From contig NZ_CP119572.1 of the NCBI RefSeq assembly GCF_029278605.1, positions 1,302,001 to 1,366,000 on the forward strand: a stretch of DNA of 64,000 nucleotides, in the 5' to 3' direction. Made by a program: the position numbers and the translations under genes. Positions 18,010 through 27,858 of the stretch are shown here, piece after piece. The DNA is from Cupriavidus sp. WKF15. GTDB taxonomy: Bacteria; Pseudomonadota; Gammaproteobacteria; Burkholderiales; Burkholderiaceae. Within the stretch, counting starts at the first letter, position 1. Every line of letters begins with the position of its first letter. The notes beneath the pieces are model-generated. The model was not told the DNA's origin and did no database searches. It saw only the letters and a program-made list of their open reading frames with translations.

Positions 18010-19560
18010 ATGAAGCCGATCTGGATAGTCGACGACGATCAATCAATCCGCTGGGTACTTGAAAAGGCCCTGGCCCGTGAAAGCCTGCTCTCCCGCAGCT
18101 TTACCAATGTCCGTGACGTGCTTGCGGCGCTGGAAGACGATGTCCCGCAGGTCCTGATATCGGATATCCGCATGCCGGGCGGATCCGGCCTGGACCTGCT
18201 GCAGGCCATCAAGGCCAAGCACCCGGGCCTGCCCGTCATCATCATGACGGCCTATTCGGACCTAGATAGTGCCGTCGCGGCGTTCCAGGGCGGGGCCTTC
18301 GAATACCTGGCCAAGCCTTTCGATGTCGACAAGGCCGTCGAGCTGATCCGCCGCGCGCTGGAGGAGAGCCTGCGCGAGGGGGAGCTGGATGACCGGCTCG
18401 TCGATGCGCCTGAAATCCTCGGCCAGGCGCCCGCGATGCAGGATGTGTTCCGCGCCATCGGGCGCTTGTCGCAGTCGAACGTGACGGTGATGATCACCGG
18501 CGAATCCGGTACCGGCAAGGAACTGGTCGCGCGCGCCCTGCACAAGCACAGCCCGCGCGCGAATGGACCGTTCATTGCGCTGAACACGGCCGCTATTCCG
18601 AAGGACCTGCTTGAATCGGAGCTGTTCGGGCACGAACGCGGCGCGTTCACGGGCGCGCAAACCATGCGCCGTGGTCGCTTCGAGCAGGCCGAGGGCGGCA
18701 CGCTGTTCCTCGACGAAATCGGCGACATGCCGTTCGATCTGCAGACCCGGTTGCTGCGCGTGCTGTCGGATGGAAACTTTTATCGCGTGGGCGGACACAA
18801 TCCATTGCGTGCCAATGTGCGGGTCATTGCCGCTACGCACCAGAACCTGGAGTTGCGCGTCAAGGAAGGCCTGTTCCGCGAGGACTTGTTCCATCGCCTG
18901 AACGTGATCCGGCTGCGGCTGCCGCCGCTGCGCGAGCGGCCGGAAGACATCACGCTGCTGGCCCGGCATTTCCTGCAGAAGAGCGCGAAGGAGCTGGGCG
19001 TGGAGCCCAAGCGCATGTCCGACGAGGCGCTGGCCTATGTCAGCACGTTGCCGTTCCCGGGCAATGTGCGCCAGCTCGAGAACCTCTGCAACTGGCTGAC
19101 CGTGATGGCTCCGGCCCAGACCATCGAGGTCAAGGACCTGCCGCGCGAAATGATCGGGACGGGCAGTGCCGAAGGCGCGCCGGCCGTGCATCGTGCCGCC
19201 GAGGCGCGCTCGCCGTCAGCCGAGTTCGCTGCTGGCCATGACCTGTCGGACTACGGCGGCCTGGCCACGCCGGTTGCCGAATCGGAAACCCTGACGGCGG
19301 TGCGGCCCGTCACGGCACCCGCAGTCTCCGCGCCGGCTTCCTTGACTGCCGGATGGGAAAACCTGCTGGCCGGCGAGGCGCGCGCGATGCTGGAATCCGG
19401 GCAGCCCGAGGTGATGGATGCGCTGACCCGCCGGTTTGAAAAGGCCGTGCTCGAAGCCGCGCTGGGGGTCACGCGTGGCCGCCGCGTGGAAGCCGCCACG
19501 CGCCTGGGCATCGGGCGCAACACCATTACGCGCAAGCTGCAGGAGCTGGGCTTCGATTAA
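18010..19560 (+). CDS. ntrC: Nitrogen regulation response regulator NtrC
   Basis: A 516-residue sigma-54 activator. The receiver domain ([18 protein letters not shown], phospho-acceptor Asp in [11 protein letters not shown]) is followed by an AAA+ domain with Walker [15 protein letters not shown]. It also has the sigma-54-contacting loop [17 protein letters not shown] and Walker [14 protein letters not shown] linker leads to a Fis-type helix-turn-helix ([22 protein letters not shown], final 30 residues). The ATG at 18010 starts directly on the receiver; an in-frame start at 17983 would add nine residues. The GCACC-N5-GGTGC sites before glnA are its probable targets. Confidence 0.97.
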   Translation: MKPIWIVDDDQSIRWVLEKALARESLLSRSFTNVRDVLAALEDDVPQVLISDIRMPGGSGLDLLQAIKAKHPGLPVIIMTAYSDLDSAVAAFQGGAFEYLAKPFDVDKAVELIRRALEESLREGELDDRLVDAPEILGQAPAMQDVFRAIGRLSQSNVTVMITGESGTGKELVARALHKHSPRANGPFIALNTAAIPKDLLESELFGHERGAFTGAQTMRRGRFEQAEGGTLFLDEIGDMPFDLQTRLLRVLSDGNFYRVGGHNPLRANVRVIAATHQNLELRVKEGLFREDLFHRLNVIRLRLPPLRERPEDITLLARHFLQKSAKELGVEPKRMSDEALAYVSTLPFPGNVRQLENLCNWLTVMAPAQTIEVKDLPREMIGTGSAEGAPAVHRAAEARSPSAEFAAGHDLSDYGGLATPVAESETLTAVRPVTAPAVSAPASLTAGWENLLAGEARAMLESGQPEVMDALTRRFEKAVLEAALGVTRGRRVEAATRLGIGRNTITRKLQELGFD

Positions 19561-19584
19561 GGCGGAAGGCGTCGAGTGAGTCGT

Positions 19585-19614
19585 GAAGAAGGCCGGGCTC
19601 GCCCGGCCTTCTTC
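19585..19614. terminator. Intrinsic terminator of ntrC and group IIC intron target
   Basis: GAAGAAGGCCGGGC (19585-19598) pairs perfectly with the complementary arm at 19601-19614, a 14-bp stem with a tight TC loop. It ends ntrC and, read the other way, the HAD gene. The intron begins five bases downstream, as expected for class C introns, which insert behind terminator hairpins. Confidence 0.88.
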
Positions 19615-20025
19615 ATTGCGTGCGCCCAGCATGGGCGCACTCTTGTGGGTGCAAGTCCCACCGTAAGTTGATCACAGCGAACGAAGCGAAGCGCAACTGC
19701 GTGAGGGTGACCGAGCGTGGGGAGGAAGCGTGGAGCGAAGCTGCGAGCCGAGGGACACGAACCGGATAGAAGGCGGTGCCGACCAGGACGAGCGGGCGCA
19801 ATTCCGCGAAGTTCTTGTGATCAAGGGGAGGCGGCGTAAATCCGGCGGTTGTGCAGCGAAGGAGTGCGTTCTTACCTGGGGACGCCCCGCCTTGCGCCTG
19901 AAAGGGCGACGGCGTCGAGCCGGAGCGGGGTCTCAGCAGAGGTCATATTAGTTGGGGGTAGCGCCGGGAAGGCTCGAGTCCACCGACGAAGGACCGAACG
20001 AGAGGGAGTGTTCGAAGCCGTGTCG

Positions 20026-21384
20026 ATGCAACAGGCATTGCGTCAGAAGCCCGCGCGAGCGGGGCGAGCGAGGGAAACGGACGGTGAAGCCGGCCGGGAA
20101 CTCGCTCGTGACGAAGCCGGCGGCCCGCGACGCGAACCGGAGGACACAGGGTCGGCGCTGCTGGCAGCGGCGCTGACGCGAGAGAACCTGAAGCAGGCGT
20201 TCAGGCGGGTCCGACGCAACAAGGGTGCCGCTGGCGTAGACGGTCTGGATATTGATCAGACCGCTCGCCATCTGGTGTCGGCGTGGCCGGAGATTCGCCA
20301 GCAACTGCTCAAGGGGACGTACCGGCCCAGTCCGGTACGGCGGGTAACGATTCCGAAGCCGGACGGAGGCGAGCGTGAGCTTGGTATCGCGACGGTGACG
20401 GATCGGTTGATCCAGCAGGCGCTGTTGCAGGTATTGCAGCCGATTCTGGACCCTACCTTCAGCGAGCATAGCTATGGCTTCCGTCCCGGCAGGCGTGCGC
20501 ACGACGCGGTGCTAGCCGCACAGTCGTACGTGCAATCGGGTCGGCGAATAGTGGTGGACGTGGACTTGGAAAAATTTTTTGACCGAGTCAACCACGACAT
20601 CCTGATTGATCGCCTACAGAAGCGCATCGAGGACCCCGGAGTCATCCGGCTGGTCCGGGCGTATCTGAACAGCGGGCTGATGGATGGCGGGGTGGTGCTG
20701 CAACGGTACGAGGGCACGCCGCAGGGCGGTCCCCTGTCGCCGTTGCTGGCCAACGTGCTGCTCGATGAGGTGGACAAGGAGTTGGAGTGCCGAGGCCATT
20801 GCTTCGTGCGCTACGCCGACGATGCGAACGTGTACGTTCGCAGTCGGAGGGCGGGCGAGCGGGTGATGGCGCTGTTGCGGCGGCTGTACGGCAAGTTGCG
20901 CCTGAAGGTCAACGAGGCAAAGAGCGCGGTGGCGAGCGCGTTTGGCCGCAAATTCCTCGGCTACAGCTTCTGGGTAGCCGCAGGAGTGGTCAAGCGCAAG
21001 GTGGCCGTTAAGCCGCTGCTGACGTTCAAACAACGCATCCGCGAACTGACCGGTCGCTCAGGCGGCCGGAGTCTACGTGCGGTCGTGGAGCGGCTGCAGC
21101 CATATGTACGGGGTTGGAAGGCCTACTTCCGGCTGGCGCAAACACCTCATGTCTGGCGAAAGCTGGACGAATGGATGCGTCATCGGTTGCGCGCGATCCA
21201 ACTCAAGCATTGGCGCTACGGCACTACGATCTACCGGGAATTGCGGGCGCTGGGGGCTGCGCATGCGACAGCCCAGCGGGTGGCGGCCAACAGCCGCTGC
21301 TGGTGGCGCAACAGCGATGGCGAGCTAAACCGCGTGCTGAATATCGCCTTCTTCGACCTACTGGGGATGCCTCGCCTTGCTTAA
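20026..21384 (+). CDS. ltrA: Group II intron reverse transcriptase/maturase
   Basis: A 452-residue intron-encoded protein in domain IV. RT motifs are in order: RRNKGAAGVDGLDID, PVRRVTIPKPDGGERELGIAT, HSYGFRPGRRAHDAV, the first catalytic Asp in VDVDLEKFFDRVNH, GTPQGGPLSPLLANVLLDEVD and the active-site YADD in FVRYADDANVY. A maturase domain follows (LQPYVRGWKAYFRLAQ). There is no HNH endonuclease region after WWRNSDGELNRVL. All RT motifs are intact, so it may still be active. The ATG at 20026 is used; a GTG at 20020, better placed after AGGGAG, is equally possible. Confidence 0.93.
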   Translation: MQQALRQKPARAGRARETDGEAGRELARDEAGGPRREPEDTGSALLAAALTRENLKQAFRRVRRNKGAAGVDGLDIDQTARHLVSAWPEIRQQLLKGTYRPSPVRRVTIPKPDGGERELGIATVTDRLIQQALLQVLQPILDPTFSEHSYGFRPGRRAHDAVLAAQSYVQSGRRIVVDVDLEKFFDRVNHDILIDRLQKRIEDPGVIRLVRAYLNSGLMDGGVVLQRYEGTPQGGPLSPLLANVLLDEVDKELECRGHCFVRYADDANVYVRSRRAGERVMALLRRLYGKLRLKVNEAKSAVASAFGRKFLGYSFWVAAGVVKRKVAVKPLLTFKQRIRELTGRSGGRSLRAVVERLQPYVRGWKAYFRLAQTPHVWRKLDEWMRHRLRAIQLKHWRYGTTIYRELRALGAAHATAQRVAANSRCWWRNSDGELNRVLNIAFFDLLGMPRLA

Positions 21385-21396
21385 CCTCAACCTCTC

Positions 21397-21431
21397 GAAC
21401 CGCCCGGTGCGGACCCGCATGCCGGGTGGTG
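21397..21431 (+). ncRNA. Domain V catalytic hairpin of the group II intron
   Basis: ACCGCC (21399-21404) pairs with GGTGGT (21425-21430), giving a CGC/GTG triad with one G-T wobble. A two-base bulge at 21420-21421 and an upper stem closed by GACC complete the fold. Confidence 0.85.
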
Positions 21432-21461
21432 TGGCAGGGGCGCAGCCCGGATGGCTGCCTC

Positions 21462-22262
21462 CTATGCCGATTGGTTGCGCGTGGCAAGCAGTAGCGCCGC
21501 CATCTCGGCGAAGCCCTCGCCGCCGCTGGCCTCCGTCACGTAGCCCGGCGCGACTGGCAACTGCGCCAGGATCTCGCGCACATTGGCCACGCCGACCGAA
21601 AGCGGGAAATGGGCGAACATGCTTGCATCATTGGCCGAATCACCGATGAACAGCCATTCGTCACGCCCGGTGTCAAGGTCTTCGCCAAGCAGTTCGGCGG
21701 CGCACAGCCGGCTCATGCTCAGCTTGTCATGTCGGCCGAACCAGCCGTTGACGTGGATGGAGCTGACCGTGGCGGTCATGCCGGCATCGTGCATGAGCCG
21801 GACGATATGGGTCACGGCGTCCGCGGGCAGCGGCGCGACGTCTTCCGCATGGTCGATGGCCAGGTCCGCCGCGTGCCAGGCCTGGTCGGATGCGAGCGCG
21901 CTGCCGGGCACCTCGCGCAAAATGTGCTCGCCCAGTGCGCGGATGCGCTCCAGGTTGCGGGCGCGGATTGGGGCGTCGTCGAGGAAGCGCGTCAGCAGCC
22001 GGCCATTGCGCAGGTGGGAATAGAACGCGCCGTTCTCGCCGATGATGGCATCCACCGGCCAGAGCCGGACCAGGATCTCGGCCCACGCGATACAGCGCCC
22101 GGTGACCGGGATGACATGCATGCCGGCCTGCGACAGCTGTTCCAGCGCCAGTCCGGCGCACGCCGGCAGCCTGCCGCCCGTGGTAAGGGTGCCGTCGATG
22201 TCGGTCAGGATGCCGCGTACGCGGCGCAGGGCAGAGGCGGGGAGGTTTCGCAACGGTTGCAT
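21462..22262 (-). CDS. HAD-IIB (Cof-like) family hydrolase
   Basis: A 266-residue phosphatase of the HAD superfamily. Motif I is ILTDIDGTLTTGG near residues 17-29, motif II is VIPVTGR near 50, and motif IV is LFIGDSANDASMFAHF near 215, with a Cof-type cap between. The substrate is probably a sugar phosphate or similar; it is not identifiable from sequence. The start MQPLRNLPAS at 22262 is chosen over a longer frame that would add 37 low-complexity residues. The last codons and TAG stop lie inside the 3' end of the group II intron, so the C-terminus was altered by its insertion. It is divergent from ugpB. Confidence 0.87.
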   Translation of the reverse strand: MQPLRNLPASALRRVRGILTDIDGTLTTGGRLPACAGLALEQLSQAGMHVIPVTGRCIAWAEILVRLWPVDAIIGENGAFYSHLRNGRLLTRFLDDAPIRARNLERIRALGEHILREVPGSALASDQAWHAADLAIDHAEDVAPLPADAVTHIVRLMHDAGMTATVSSIHVNGWFGRHDKLSMSRLCAAELLGEDLDTGRDEWLFIGDSANDASMFAHFPLSVGVANVREILAQLPVAPGYVTEASGGEGFAEMAALLLATRNQSA

Positions 22263-22366
22263 GGCTTCGCATTGTACTGGCGGCGCGGCGCCGGTCCGCT
22301 GAGGTTGCGGTGCAGCATGTTGCGAACTCGTGGTTTTGCTGAATTGATCCTCTAGGTGCGACAGGC

Positions 22367-22400
22367 GTAACATGCCTCTGTCACAAAAAGCACATAGATT
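22367..22400 (+). promoter_or_regulatory. Candidate Pho box and -10 of the ugp operon
   Basis: GTAACAT-GCCT-CTGTCAC (22367-22384) resembles the tandem 7-bp PhoB repeats (CTGTCAT, 4-bp spacer): four and six of seven bases match. Ten bases later comes TAGATT (22395-22400), the spacing of PhoB-dependent -10 elements. This fits the known phosphate control of ugp genes, but the first half-site is weak. Confidence 0.5.
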
Positions 22401-22449
22401 CGCTCGATTCCCGACGCAGCGGACAAAACCGACTCAGGAGAGACCACCC

Positions 22450-23766
22450 ATGTCCTTTTCCCGTAGTGTGCTGAAGATCGCCGTACTGGCCGCCCTGGCC
22501 GGGGCTGGCAGTGCCCAGGCAGCGGTCGAGATCCAGTGGTGGCATTCCATGGAAGGCGCCTTGAACGACAAGGTGAATGCCATTGCCAGCCAGTTCAACG
22601 CCAGCCAGTCCGACTACAAGATCGTGCCCGTCTACAAGGGCCAGTACGACGAATCGCTGGCGGCCGGCATTGCGGCGTTCCGCTCGGGCAACGCGCCAGC
22701 CATCCTGCAGGTGTTTGAAGTGGGCACTGCCACCATGATGAATGCCAAAGGCGCGATCAAGCCGGTGGCTACGGTCATGAGGGAGGCGGGCGAGAAGTTC
22801 GATCCCAAGGCCTATATTCCGGCTGTGGCTGGGTACTACACGTCGAACAAGGGCGAGATGATGTCGTTCCCGTTCAACAGTTCGACCACGGTCATGTACT
22901 ACAACAAGGACGCCTTCAAGAAGGCCGGCCTTGATCCCAACAAGCCACCTGCGACGTGGCAGGAAGTGGCGACCGACTCGGCCAAGCTGAAGGCTGCGGG
23001 CGCTTCGTGCGGCTACACCACTGACTGGCAGTCGTGGGTACAGCTTGAGAGTTTCTCGGCCTGGCACAACGTACTGTTCGCCACGGAAAACAATGGCTTC
23101 GGGGGGCCGGGTGCGCGCCTGGTGTTCAACTCGCCGTTGCATGTGAAGCACATCGCCAATCTGCTCGACATGGCGCAGAAGGGCTACTTTGTCTACGGTG
23201 GCCGCAAGGACGAGCCGAAGGCCAAGTTCATCGCCGGGCAATGCGCGATGCTGACGGGTTCGTCGGCGGCGCTTGCCAATATCCGCAAGAACGCCAAGTT
23301 CGACTTCACGGTAGCGCCGTTGCCATACGAGCAGGGCGTGCCGGGCGCACCGCAGAATACGATCATCGGCGGTGCATCGTTGTGGGTGATGGGTGGCCGC
23401 AAGCCCGAGGAGTACAAGGGCGTGGCCAGGTTCTTCTCATACCTGTCGCGCCCCGATGTCCAGGCCGACTGGCACCAGTCGACGGGCTACCTGCCGGTGA
23501 CGGTGGCGGCCTATGAGCTCACCAAGAAGTCCGGCTATTACGAAAAGAACCCGGGCGCGGACGTCGCGGTCAAGCAGATGATCGTCAAGACCACGGACAA
23601 GTCGCGCGGCATCCGCCTGGGCAACTTCCCGCAGATCCGCAGCGTGATCGACGAAGAACTCGAGGCGGTCTGGTCGGGCAAGAAGCAACCCAAGGAGGCG
23701 CTCGACGCCGCCGTGGCGCGTGGCAACGAACTGCTGGAGCGCTTCCAGAAGACCGTACGCGAATAA
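22450..23766 (+). CDS. ugpB: sn-glycerol-3-phosphate ABC transporter, periplasmic binding protein
   Basis: A 438-residue solute-binding protein. A signal peptide (residues 1-24, cleavage after GSAQA) is followed by [26 protein letters not shown], typical of UgpB, and [18 protein letters not shown]. It captures glycerol-3-phosphate or glycerophosphodiesters in the periplasm and delivers them to UgpAE. The start at 22450 is set by the signal peptide and the nearby AGGAGA. It is first in ugpBAEC-ugpQ; ugpA follows after 114 bp. Confidence 0.95.
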   Translation: MSFSRSVLKIAVLAALAGAGSAQAAVEIQWWHSMEGALNDKVNAIASQFNASQSDYKIVPVYKGQYDESLAAGIAAFRSGNAPAILQVFEVGTATMMNAKGAIKPVATVMREAGEKFDPKAYIPAVAGYYTSNKGEMMSFPFNSSTTVMYYNKDAFKKAGLDPNKPPATWQEVATDSAKLKAAGASCGYTTDWQSWVQLESFSAWHNVLFATENNGFGGPGARLVFNSPLHVKHIANLLDMAQKGYFVYGGRKDEPKAKFIAGQCAMLTGSSAALANIRKNAKFDFTVAPLPYEQGVPGAPQNTIIGGASLWVMGGRKPEEYKGVARFFSYLSRPDVQADWHQSTGYLPVTVAAYELTKKSGYYEKNPGADVAVKQMIVKTTDKSRGIRLGNFPQIRSVIDEELEAVWSGKKQPKEALDAAVARGNELLERFQKTVRE

Positions 23767-23880
23767 CTCGCCAGTTCGTGTAGCGGGGCGAGGGCTGCGG
23801 CAGCCGACATTGCGACTGACCGGCCTTTGCCCGTTGTTCATGCGAGGCGGCATAGTGGCCGCCGCGGCACGAGATGTCTT

Positions 23881-24762
23881 ATGGAAAAACGGGTTGTCTT
23901 CCGCTCATCGTGGCTGCCTTATCTGCTGGTGTTGCCGCAGATGGCGGTCACGCTGATCTTCTTCTTTCTTCCTGCCGGGCAGGCGCTGTACCAGTCGGTG
24001 CTGCAGCAGGATGCATTCGGCATCGATCTCCAGTTTGTCGGGCTGGATAATTTCCGCGCGCTGGTGAATGACGGTGAATACCTGCACTCCATGCAGGTCA
24101 CGGCCGTGTTCGCGGTGGGCGTGACGCTGCTGGGGCTCTCCGTTTCCTTGCTGCTGGCGTACTTTGCCGACCGCGTGGTGCGCGGCGCAACGGGGTACAA
24201 GACGCTGCTGATCTGGCCCTATGCGGTGGCACCGGCTGTGGCAGGCGTGCTGTGGATGTTTCTCTTCAATCCCACGTTGGGCGTTGTGTCCTACGCTTTG
24301 CACGCCGTCGGCATGAACTGGAATTTCCTGCTCAACGCCGACCAGGCCATGGTGCTGGTGGTGATCATCGCCGCGTGGAAGCAGATCAGCTACAACTTCC
24401 TGTTCTTCCTGGCCGGCTTGCAGAGCATTCCCAGATCGCTGATCGAGGCGGCGGCGATCGATGGCGCCGGACCCTGGAGGCGCTTCTGGTCGATCGTGTT
24501 TCCGCTGCTGTCGCCGACCACGTTCTTCCTGATGGTGGTGAATGTGGTGTACGCGTTCTTCGACACCTTTGCGATTATCGATGCGGTGACGCATGGGGGG
24601 CCGGTCAACGCGACCAATACGCTGGTGTACAAGGTCTACCACGACGGCTTCCGCGGGCTCGATATCGGCGGCTCGGCAGCGCAGTCGGTGGTGCTGATGG
24701 GGATCGTGATCGCGTTGACGGTCGTGCAGTTCCAGTACGTGGAACGCAAGGTGCAATACTGA
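23881..24762 (+). CDS. ugpA: sn-glycerol-3-phosphate ABC transporter permease
   Basis: A 293-residue inner-membrane permease with six predicted membrane segments. It has the EAA loop contacting the ATPase ([28 protein letters not shown], about residues 182-209), typical of MalF/UgpA proteins. It pairs with UgpE to form the channel. The ATG at 23881 begins with the family-like [20 protein letters not shown]; an upstream in-frame start at 23827 adds unrelated residues. It lies between ugpB and ugpE, which starts 16 bp downstream. Confidence 0.95.
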   Translation: MEKRVVFRSSWLPYLLVLPQMAVTLIFFFLPAGQALYQSVLQQDAFGIDLQFVGLDNFRALVNDGEYLHSMQVTAVFAVGVTLLGLSVSLLLAYFADRVVRGATGYKTLLIWPYAVAPAVAGVLWMFLFNPTLGVVSYALHAVGMNWNFLLNADQAMVLVVIIAAWKQISYNFLFFLAGLQSIPRSLIEAAAIDGAGPWRRFWSIVFPLLSPTTFFLMVVNVVYAFFDTFAIIDAVTHGGPVNATNTLVYKVYHDGFRGLDIGGSAAQSVVLMGIVIALTVVQFQYVERKVQY

Positions 24763-24778
24763 GAGGGCGGGCTGCAAG

Positions 24779-25627
24779 ATGGTGGAACGAAGACCTTTGC
24801 TCGATGTGCTTTCCCACTTGGTGCTGCTGCTCGGCGTGGGCATCGTGGCCTTTCCGGTTTATGTGACCTTTGTCGCCTCGACGCTGACGGCGGATGAGGT
24901 GTTGCAGGCGCCCATGACCTTGCTGCCGGGTGGCCACTTGCTGGAGAACTACAGGACGGTCCTGGTAGCCGGTGTTGGCAATGCCGCATCGCCCGTGGCC
25001 ACCATGATGAAGAACAGCCTCATCATGGCGCTCGGCATCGCGCTGGGCAAGATCGCGATCTCCATCATCTCGGCCTTTGCCATCGTCTATTTCCGCTTTC
25101 CGTTGCGCAAGACTTTTTTCTGGCTGATCTTCATCACGCTGATGCTGCCGGTGGAGGTTCGCATCCTGCCGACCTACAAGGTGGTATCGGACCTTGGCAT
25201 GCTGGACAGCTACTTTGGGCTGACGATTCCCATCATCGCGTCAGCGACCGCCACGTTCCTGTTCCGGCAGTTCTTCCTGACCATACCCGATGAGCTGGCC
25301 GAAGCGGCACGCATCGACGGAGCGGGGCCCTTGCGCTTCTTCTGGGACGTGGTGCTGCCGCTGTCTCGCACGAGCATCGCGGCACTGTTCGTGATCCAGT
25401 TCATTTATGGATGGAACCAGTACCTGTGGCCGCTGCTGATCACCACGCAGAAATCGATGACGCCGGTGGTAGTGGGCGTCACGCAGATGATCTCTCGCTC
25501 GGGCGATGCGGCCACGGACTGGAACCTCGTGATGGCCACCGTCATGCTCGCGATGGTCCCGCCGGCGGTCGTCGTCCTGCTGATGCAGAAGTGGTTCGTC
25601 AAAGGGTTGGTCGAAACCGAGAAGTGA
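24779..25627 (+). CDS. ugpE: sn-glycerol-3-phosphate ABC transporter permease
   Basis: A 282-residue second permease (MalG type) with about six membrane segments. The EAA loop is in [20 protein letters not shown] near residue 171-190, and the C-terminus ([14 protein letters not shown]) is typical of UgpE. It works as a heterodimer with UgpA. It lies 16 bp after ugpA and 41 bp before ugpC in the same direction, consistent with one operon. Confidence 0.95.
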   Translation: MVERRPLLDVLSHLVLLLGVGIVAFPVYVTFVASTLTADEVLQAPMTLLPGGHLLENYRTVLVAGVGNAASPVATMMKNSLIMALGIALGKIAISIISAFAIVYFRFPLRKTFFWLIFITLMLPVEVRILPTYKVVSDLGMLDSYFGLTIPIIASATATFLFRQFFLTIPDELAEAARIDGAGPLRFFWDVVLPLSRTSIAALFVIQFIYGWNQYLWPLLITTQKSMTPVVVGVTQMISRSGDAATDWNLVMATVMLAMVPPAVVVLLMQKWFVKGLVETEK

Positions 25628-25668
25628 GCGCGTGATCCGATTCACGCAGGCTGTACAGGAACAGGACA

Positions 25669-26769
25669 ATGGCAAAACTGTCGCTTCGCAATGTTCAGAA
25701 GACCTATGCCGGCAACGTCAAGGTCGTGCACGGTATCGACATGGAGATCGCCGATGGCGAGTTCATCGTGATCGTGGGGCCGTCCGGGTGTGGCAAGTCG
25801 ACGCTGCTGCGCATGGTGGCAGGGCTGGAGACCATCACCGCCGGCGACGTCCATATTGGCGACAGGATCGTCAACCAGCTGGAACCGGCGGAGCGGGATA
25901 TCGCCATGGTGTTCCAGAACTACGCGCTCTACCCGCATATGACCGTGTACGACAACATGGCGTACGGGCTCAAGATACGCGGCATGGCCAAGGTCGAGAT
26001 CGGGCAGCGCGTCAGGCACGCGGCGGGTATCCTGGAACTGGCGTCGCTGCTGGACCGCAAGCCCCGGCAGTTGTCCGGCGGGCAGCGCCAGCGCGTGGCG
26101 ATGGGGCGTGCCATCGTGCGCGAACCATCGGTGTTCCTGTTCGATGAACCGTTGTCGAACCTCGATGCCAAGCTGCGCGTGCAGATGCGACTGGAACTCA
26201 AGGAGCTGCACCGGCGCCTGGGAACCACCAGCTTGTACGTGACGCATGACCAGGTGGAGGCCATGACGCTGGCCGACCGCATGATGGTGCTCAATGGCGG
26301 GCGCGTCGAGCAGATCGGCACGCCGCTGGAAGTCTATACCCGCCCGGCGAGCACCTTCGTGGCCGGCTTCATCGGGTCGCCGCCGATGAACCTTGTGCCG
26401 GTTGTGCGCAACGGCGAGGCGGGCGGGGCGCAGATGCGAGTCGTCGGCAAGGAGGGGGATGCCAATGGCGGCGCAACGCTGGGTCACCTGCCCATGGGGC
26501 TGCATCTGCCAGCGGAGGCGCTGCTGGGCCTGCGGCCGGAGCACATCGAGCCTTGTGCCGCGCATGACGCAATTGCCGAGGTGGACGTGCGCGTGGTCGA
26601 GGCCCTGGGCGCTGACTCCTTTGCCTATGGATCGCTGGGCGGGCAGCCTATCGTCGTGCGGCTGGACAGCCATGCCCGGGTGCGCGCCGGCGACAAGCTG
26701 CCGGTGACGTCGTCGGGGGACCATCTGCACTTTTTCGATGCCCAGACGGGCAAGCGCATCGAGGCCTGA
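25669..26769 (+). CDS. ugpC: sn-glycerol-3-phosphate ABC transporter ATP-binding protein
   Basis: A 366-residue ATPase of the MalK/UgpC group. Walker A is [12 protein letters not shown] near residue 36, the Q-loop is in [12 protein letters not shown], the signature is [14 protein letters not shown] near 135, and Walker B is [13 protein letters not shown] with the H-loop in YVTHDQ. The C-terminal 120 residues form the TOBE/regulatory domain ([11 protein letters not shown]), which in E. coli UgpC binds UgpQ. The adjacent ugpQ starts 2 bp after its stop. Confidence 0.95.
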   Translation: MAKLSLRNVQKTYAGNVKVVHGIDMEIADGEFIVIVGPSGCGKSTLLRMVAGLETITAGDVHIGDRIVNQLEPAERDIAMVFQNYALYPHMTVYDNMAYGLKIRGMAKVEIGQRVRHAAGILELASLLDRKPRQLSGGQRQRVAMGRAIVREPSVFLFDEPLSNLDAKLRVQMRLELKELHRRLGTTSLYVTHDQVEAMTLADRMMVLNGGRVEQIGTPLEVYTRPASTFVAGFIGSPPMNLVPVVRNGEAGGAQMRVVGKEGDANGGATLGHLPMGLHLPAEALLGLRPEHIEPCAAHDAIAEVDVRVVEALGADSFAYGSLGGQPIVVRLDSHARVRAGDKLPVTSSGDHLHFFDAQTGKRIEA

Positions 26770-26771
26770 GC

Positions 26772-27548
26772 ATGGAAAAGCAAACGAACGGGCCGGTCAG
26801 TCCAGTCAGTGCCGATAATTGGCCGTATCCGCGTCATATTGCGCATCGGGGCGCGGGCAAGCTGGCACCGGAAAACACCCTGGCGGCATTTCGGCTCGGC
26901 GCCTCTTTCGGCTATCGAATGTTCGAGTTCGACGTCAAGCTGACCGCCGATGGCAAGCCGGTGCTGATGCATGACGCTACCCTGGACCGCACCACCTCCA
27001 GCAGTGGCCGCCTCGACAGCCTTACCCTGGGCGAGGTTGCGCAGCTTGATGCCGGCGGCTGGCACAGCCCGGCTTACGCTGGGGAGCCGGTGCCCACGCT
27101 GGCCGCCATTGCGCGCTATACCCGGGCCAATGGCTATCACATCAATATCGAGATCAAGCCCATGCCTGGCCGGGAAGTGCTGACGGGTGCAGCGATTGCC
27201 CTCGATGCGCTGACATTGTGGCGTGGTGCAGCGGTGCCGCCGTTGCTGTCCTCATTCTCCGAGGAGGCCCTCGCTGCCGCGCGCCGCGTTGCCCCGGAAC
27301 TGCCGAGGGCGCTGCTGTTCGACAAGCTGCCCGCGGACTGGCTCGGCCGCTTGCACGACCTCGGCTGTGCCGCGCTGGACGCCAACCATCGCGTGCTCAG
27401 CGAAAGCATCATCGCCGATGCCCATGCTGCCGGCTTCGGGGTGCTGAGCTACACCGTCAACGATCCCGACCGGGCAGCCCAGCTGCTTGCCTGGGGCCTG
27501 GATGGCCTGATCACCGACGCGGTCGATCTCATCCCGCCAGCTGTCTGA
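26772..27548 (+). CDS. ugpQ: Glycerophosphodiester phosphodiesterase
   Basis: A 258-residue cytoplasmic GDPD enzyme that hydrolyses glycerophosphodiesters to glycerol-3-phosphate and an alcohol. The GDPD motifs are seen: HIAHRGAGKLAPENTLAAF (H-R and E-N catalytic pairs), FEFDVKLTADGKPVLMHDATLDRTT and NIEIKP. There is no signal peptide, so it acts on substrates taken up by UgpBAEC. It follows ugpC by 2 bp and ends the operon. Confidence 0.94.
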   Translation: MEKQTNGPVSPVSADNWPYPRHIAHRGAGKLAPENTLAAFRLGASFGYRMFEFDVKLTADGKPVLMHDATLDRTTSSSGRLDSLTLGEVAQLDAGGWHSPAYAGEPVPTLAAIARYTRANGYHINIEIKPMPGREVLTGAAIALDALTLWRGAAVPPLLSSFSEEALAAARRVAPELPRALLFDKLPADWLGRLHDLGCAALDANHRVLSESIIADAHAAGFGVLSYTVNDPDRAAQLLAWGLDGLITDAVDLIPPAV

Positions 27549-27858
27549 CTGTTGTGGAAATGTCATGAGTAAAGCGAATTGATGTGGAAATCAATTTCGC
27601 ATCGCGAAAAGTCCACATTGCGCATAAGCAAACGTGCTATTCTTACCGCCGTGAAGACTTAGGTCCTTCCCCGCACAACTTGCCCTTTCGGGCCTTGTGA
27701 CGGCACTTTCACTTCGGCGCCCTCGTGGTGCCGTTTGTCCAAGGGCCGTCCGTTGGGCTCCCAAGAGTTGTTTGCAATCCGCTAACCGGTCAAGCCGTGT
27801 CGCGGAAGGTTGAATAACCCGCTGAACTCCGGCATTCCCGGAGAAAAGTGAGCGTCCC
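27549..27858 (+). promoter_or_regulatory. Non-coding leader/promoter region of sucA with two dyads
   Basis: This 310-bp gap holds no supported gene. AATTGAT-GTGGAA-ATCAATT (27577-27596) is a perfect dyad with FNR-like half-sites but a 6-bp spacer. TTTCGC-ATC-GCGAAA (27595-27609) is a second dyad overlapping its end. TGTGGAAAT occurs twice, 30 bp apart (27553 and 27583). A weak -10 TATTCT is at 27638-27643 without a well-spaced -35. They may bind a regulator of the 2-oxoglutarate dehydrogenase operon. Confidence 0.45.

Larger units (their letters stand above)
19620..21471 (+). mobile_element. Group IIC intron (complete, 1.85 kb)
   Basis: The 5' end is GTGCG, inside a hairpin GTGCGCCC/GGGCGCAC. 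The 3' end is ...CCGAT, fitting the AY rule. Domain V at 21397-21431 has a 9-bp lower stem, a two-base bulge (21420-21421) and a tetraloop. Its catalytic triad is CGC (21401-21403) opposite GTG, the class C form instead of AGC. The encoded reverse transcriptase lacks an endonuclease domain and the element sits just behind a terminator hairpin, both class C traits. A GCAAT at 19798-19802 could be EBS1 pairing with ATTGC at 19615-19619 (inference). The stretch 19621-20025 is intron RNA domains, not another gene. Confidence 0.9.

Noticed and set aside
27618..27643. TTGCGC...TATTCT as a sigma-70 promoter for sucA
   Set aside because: The spacer is only 14 bp and no better -35 was found, so it is mentioned only as weak evidence in the leader entry.
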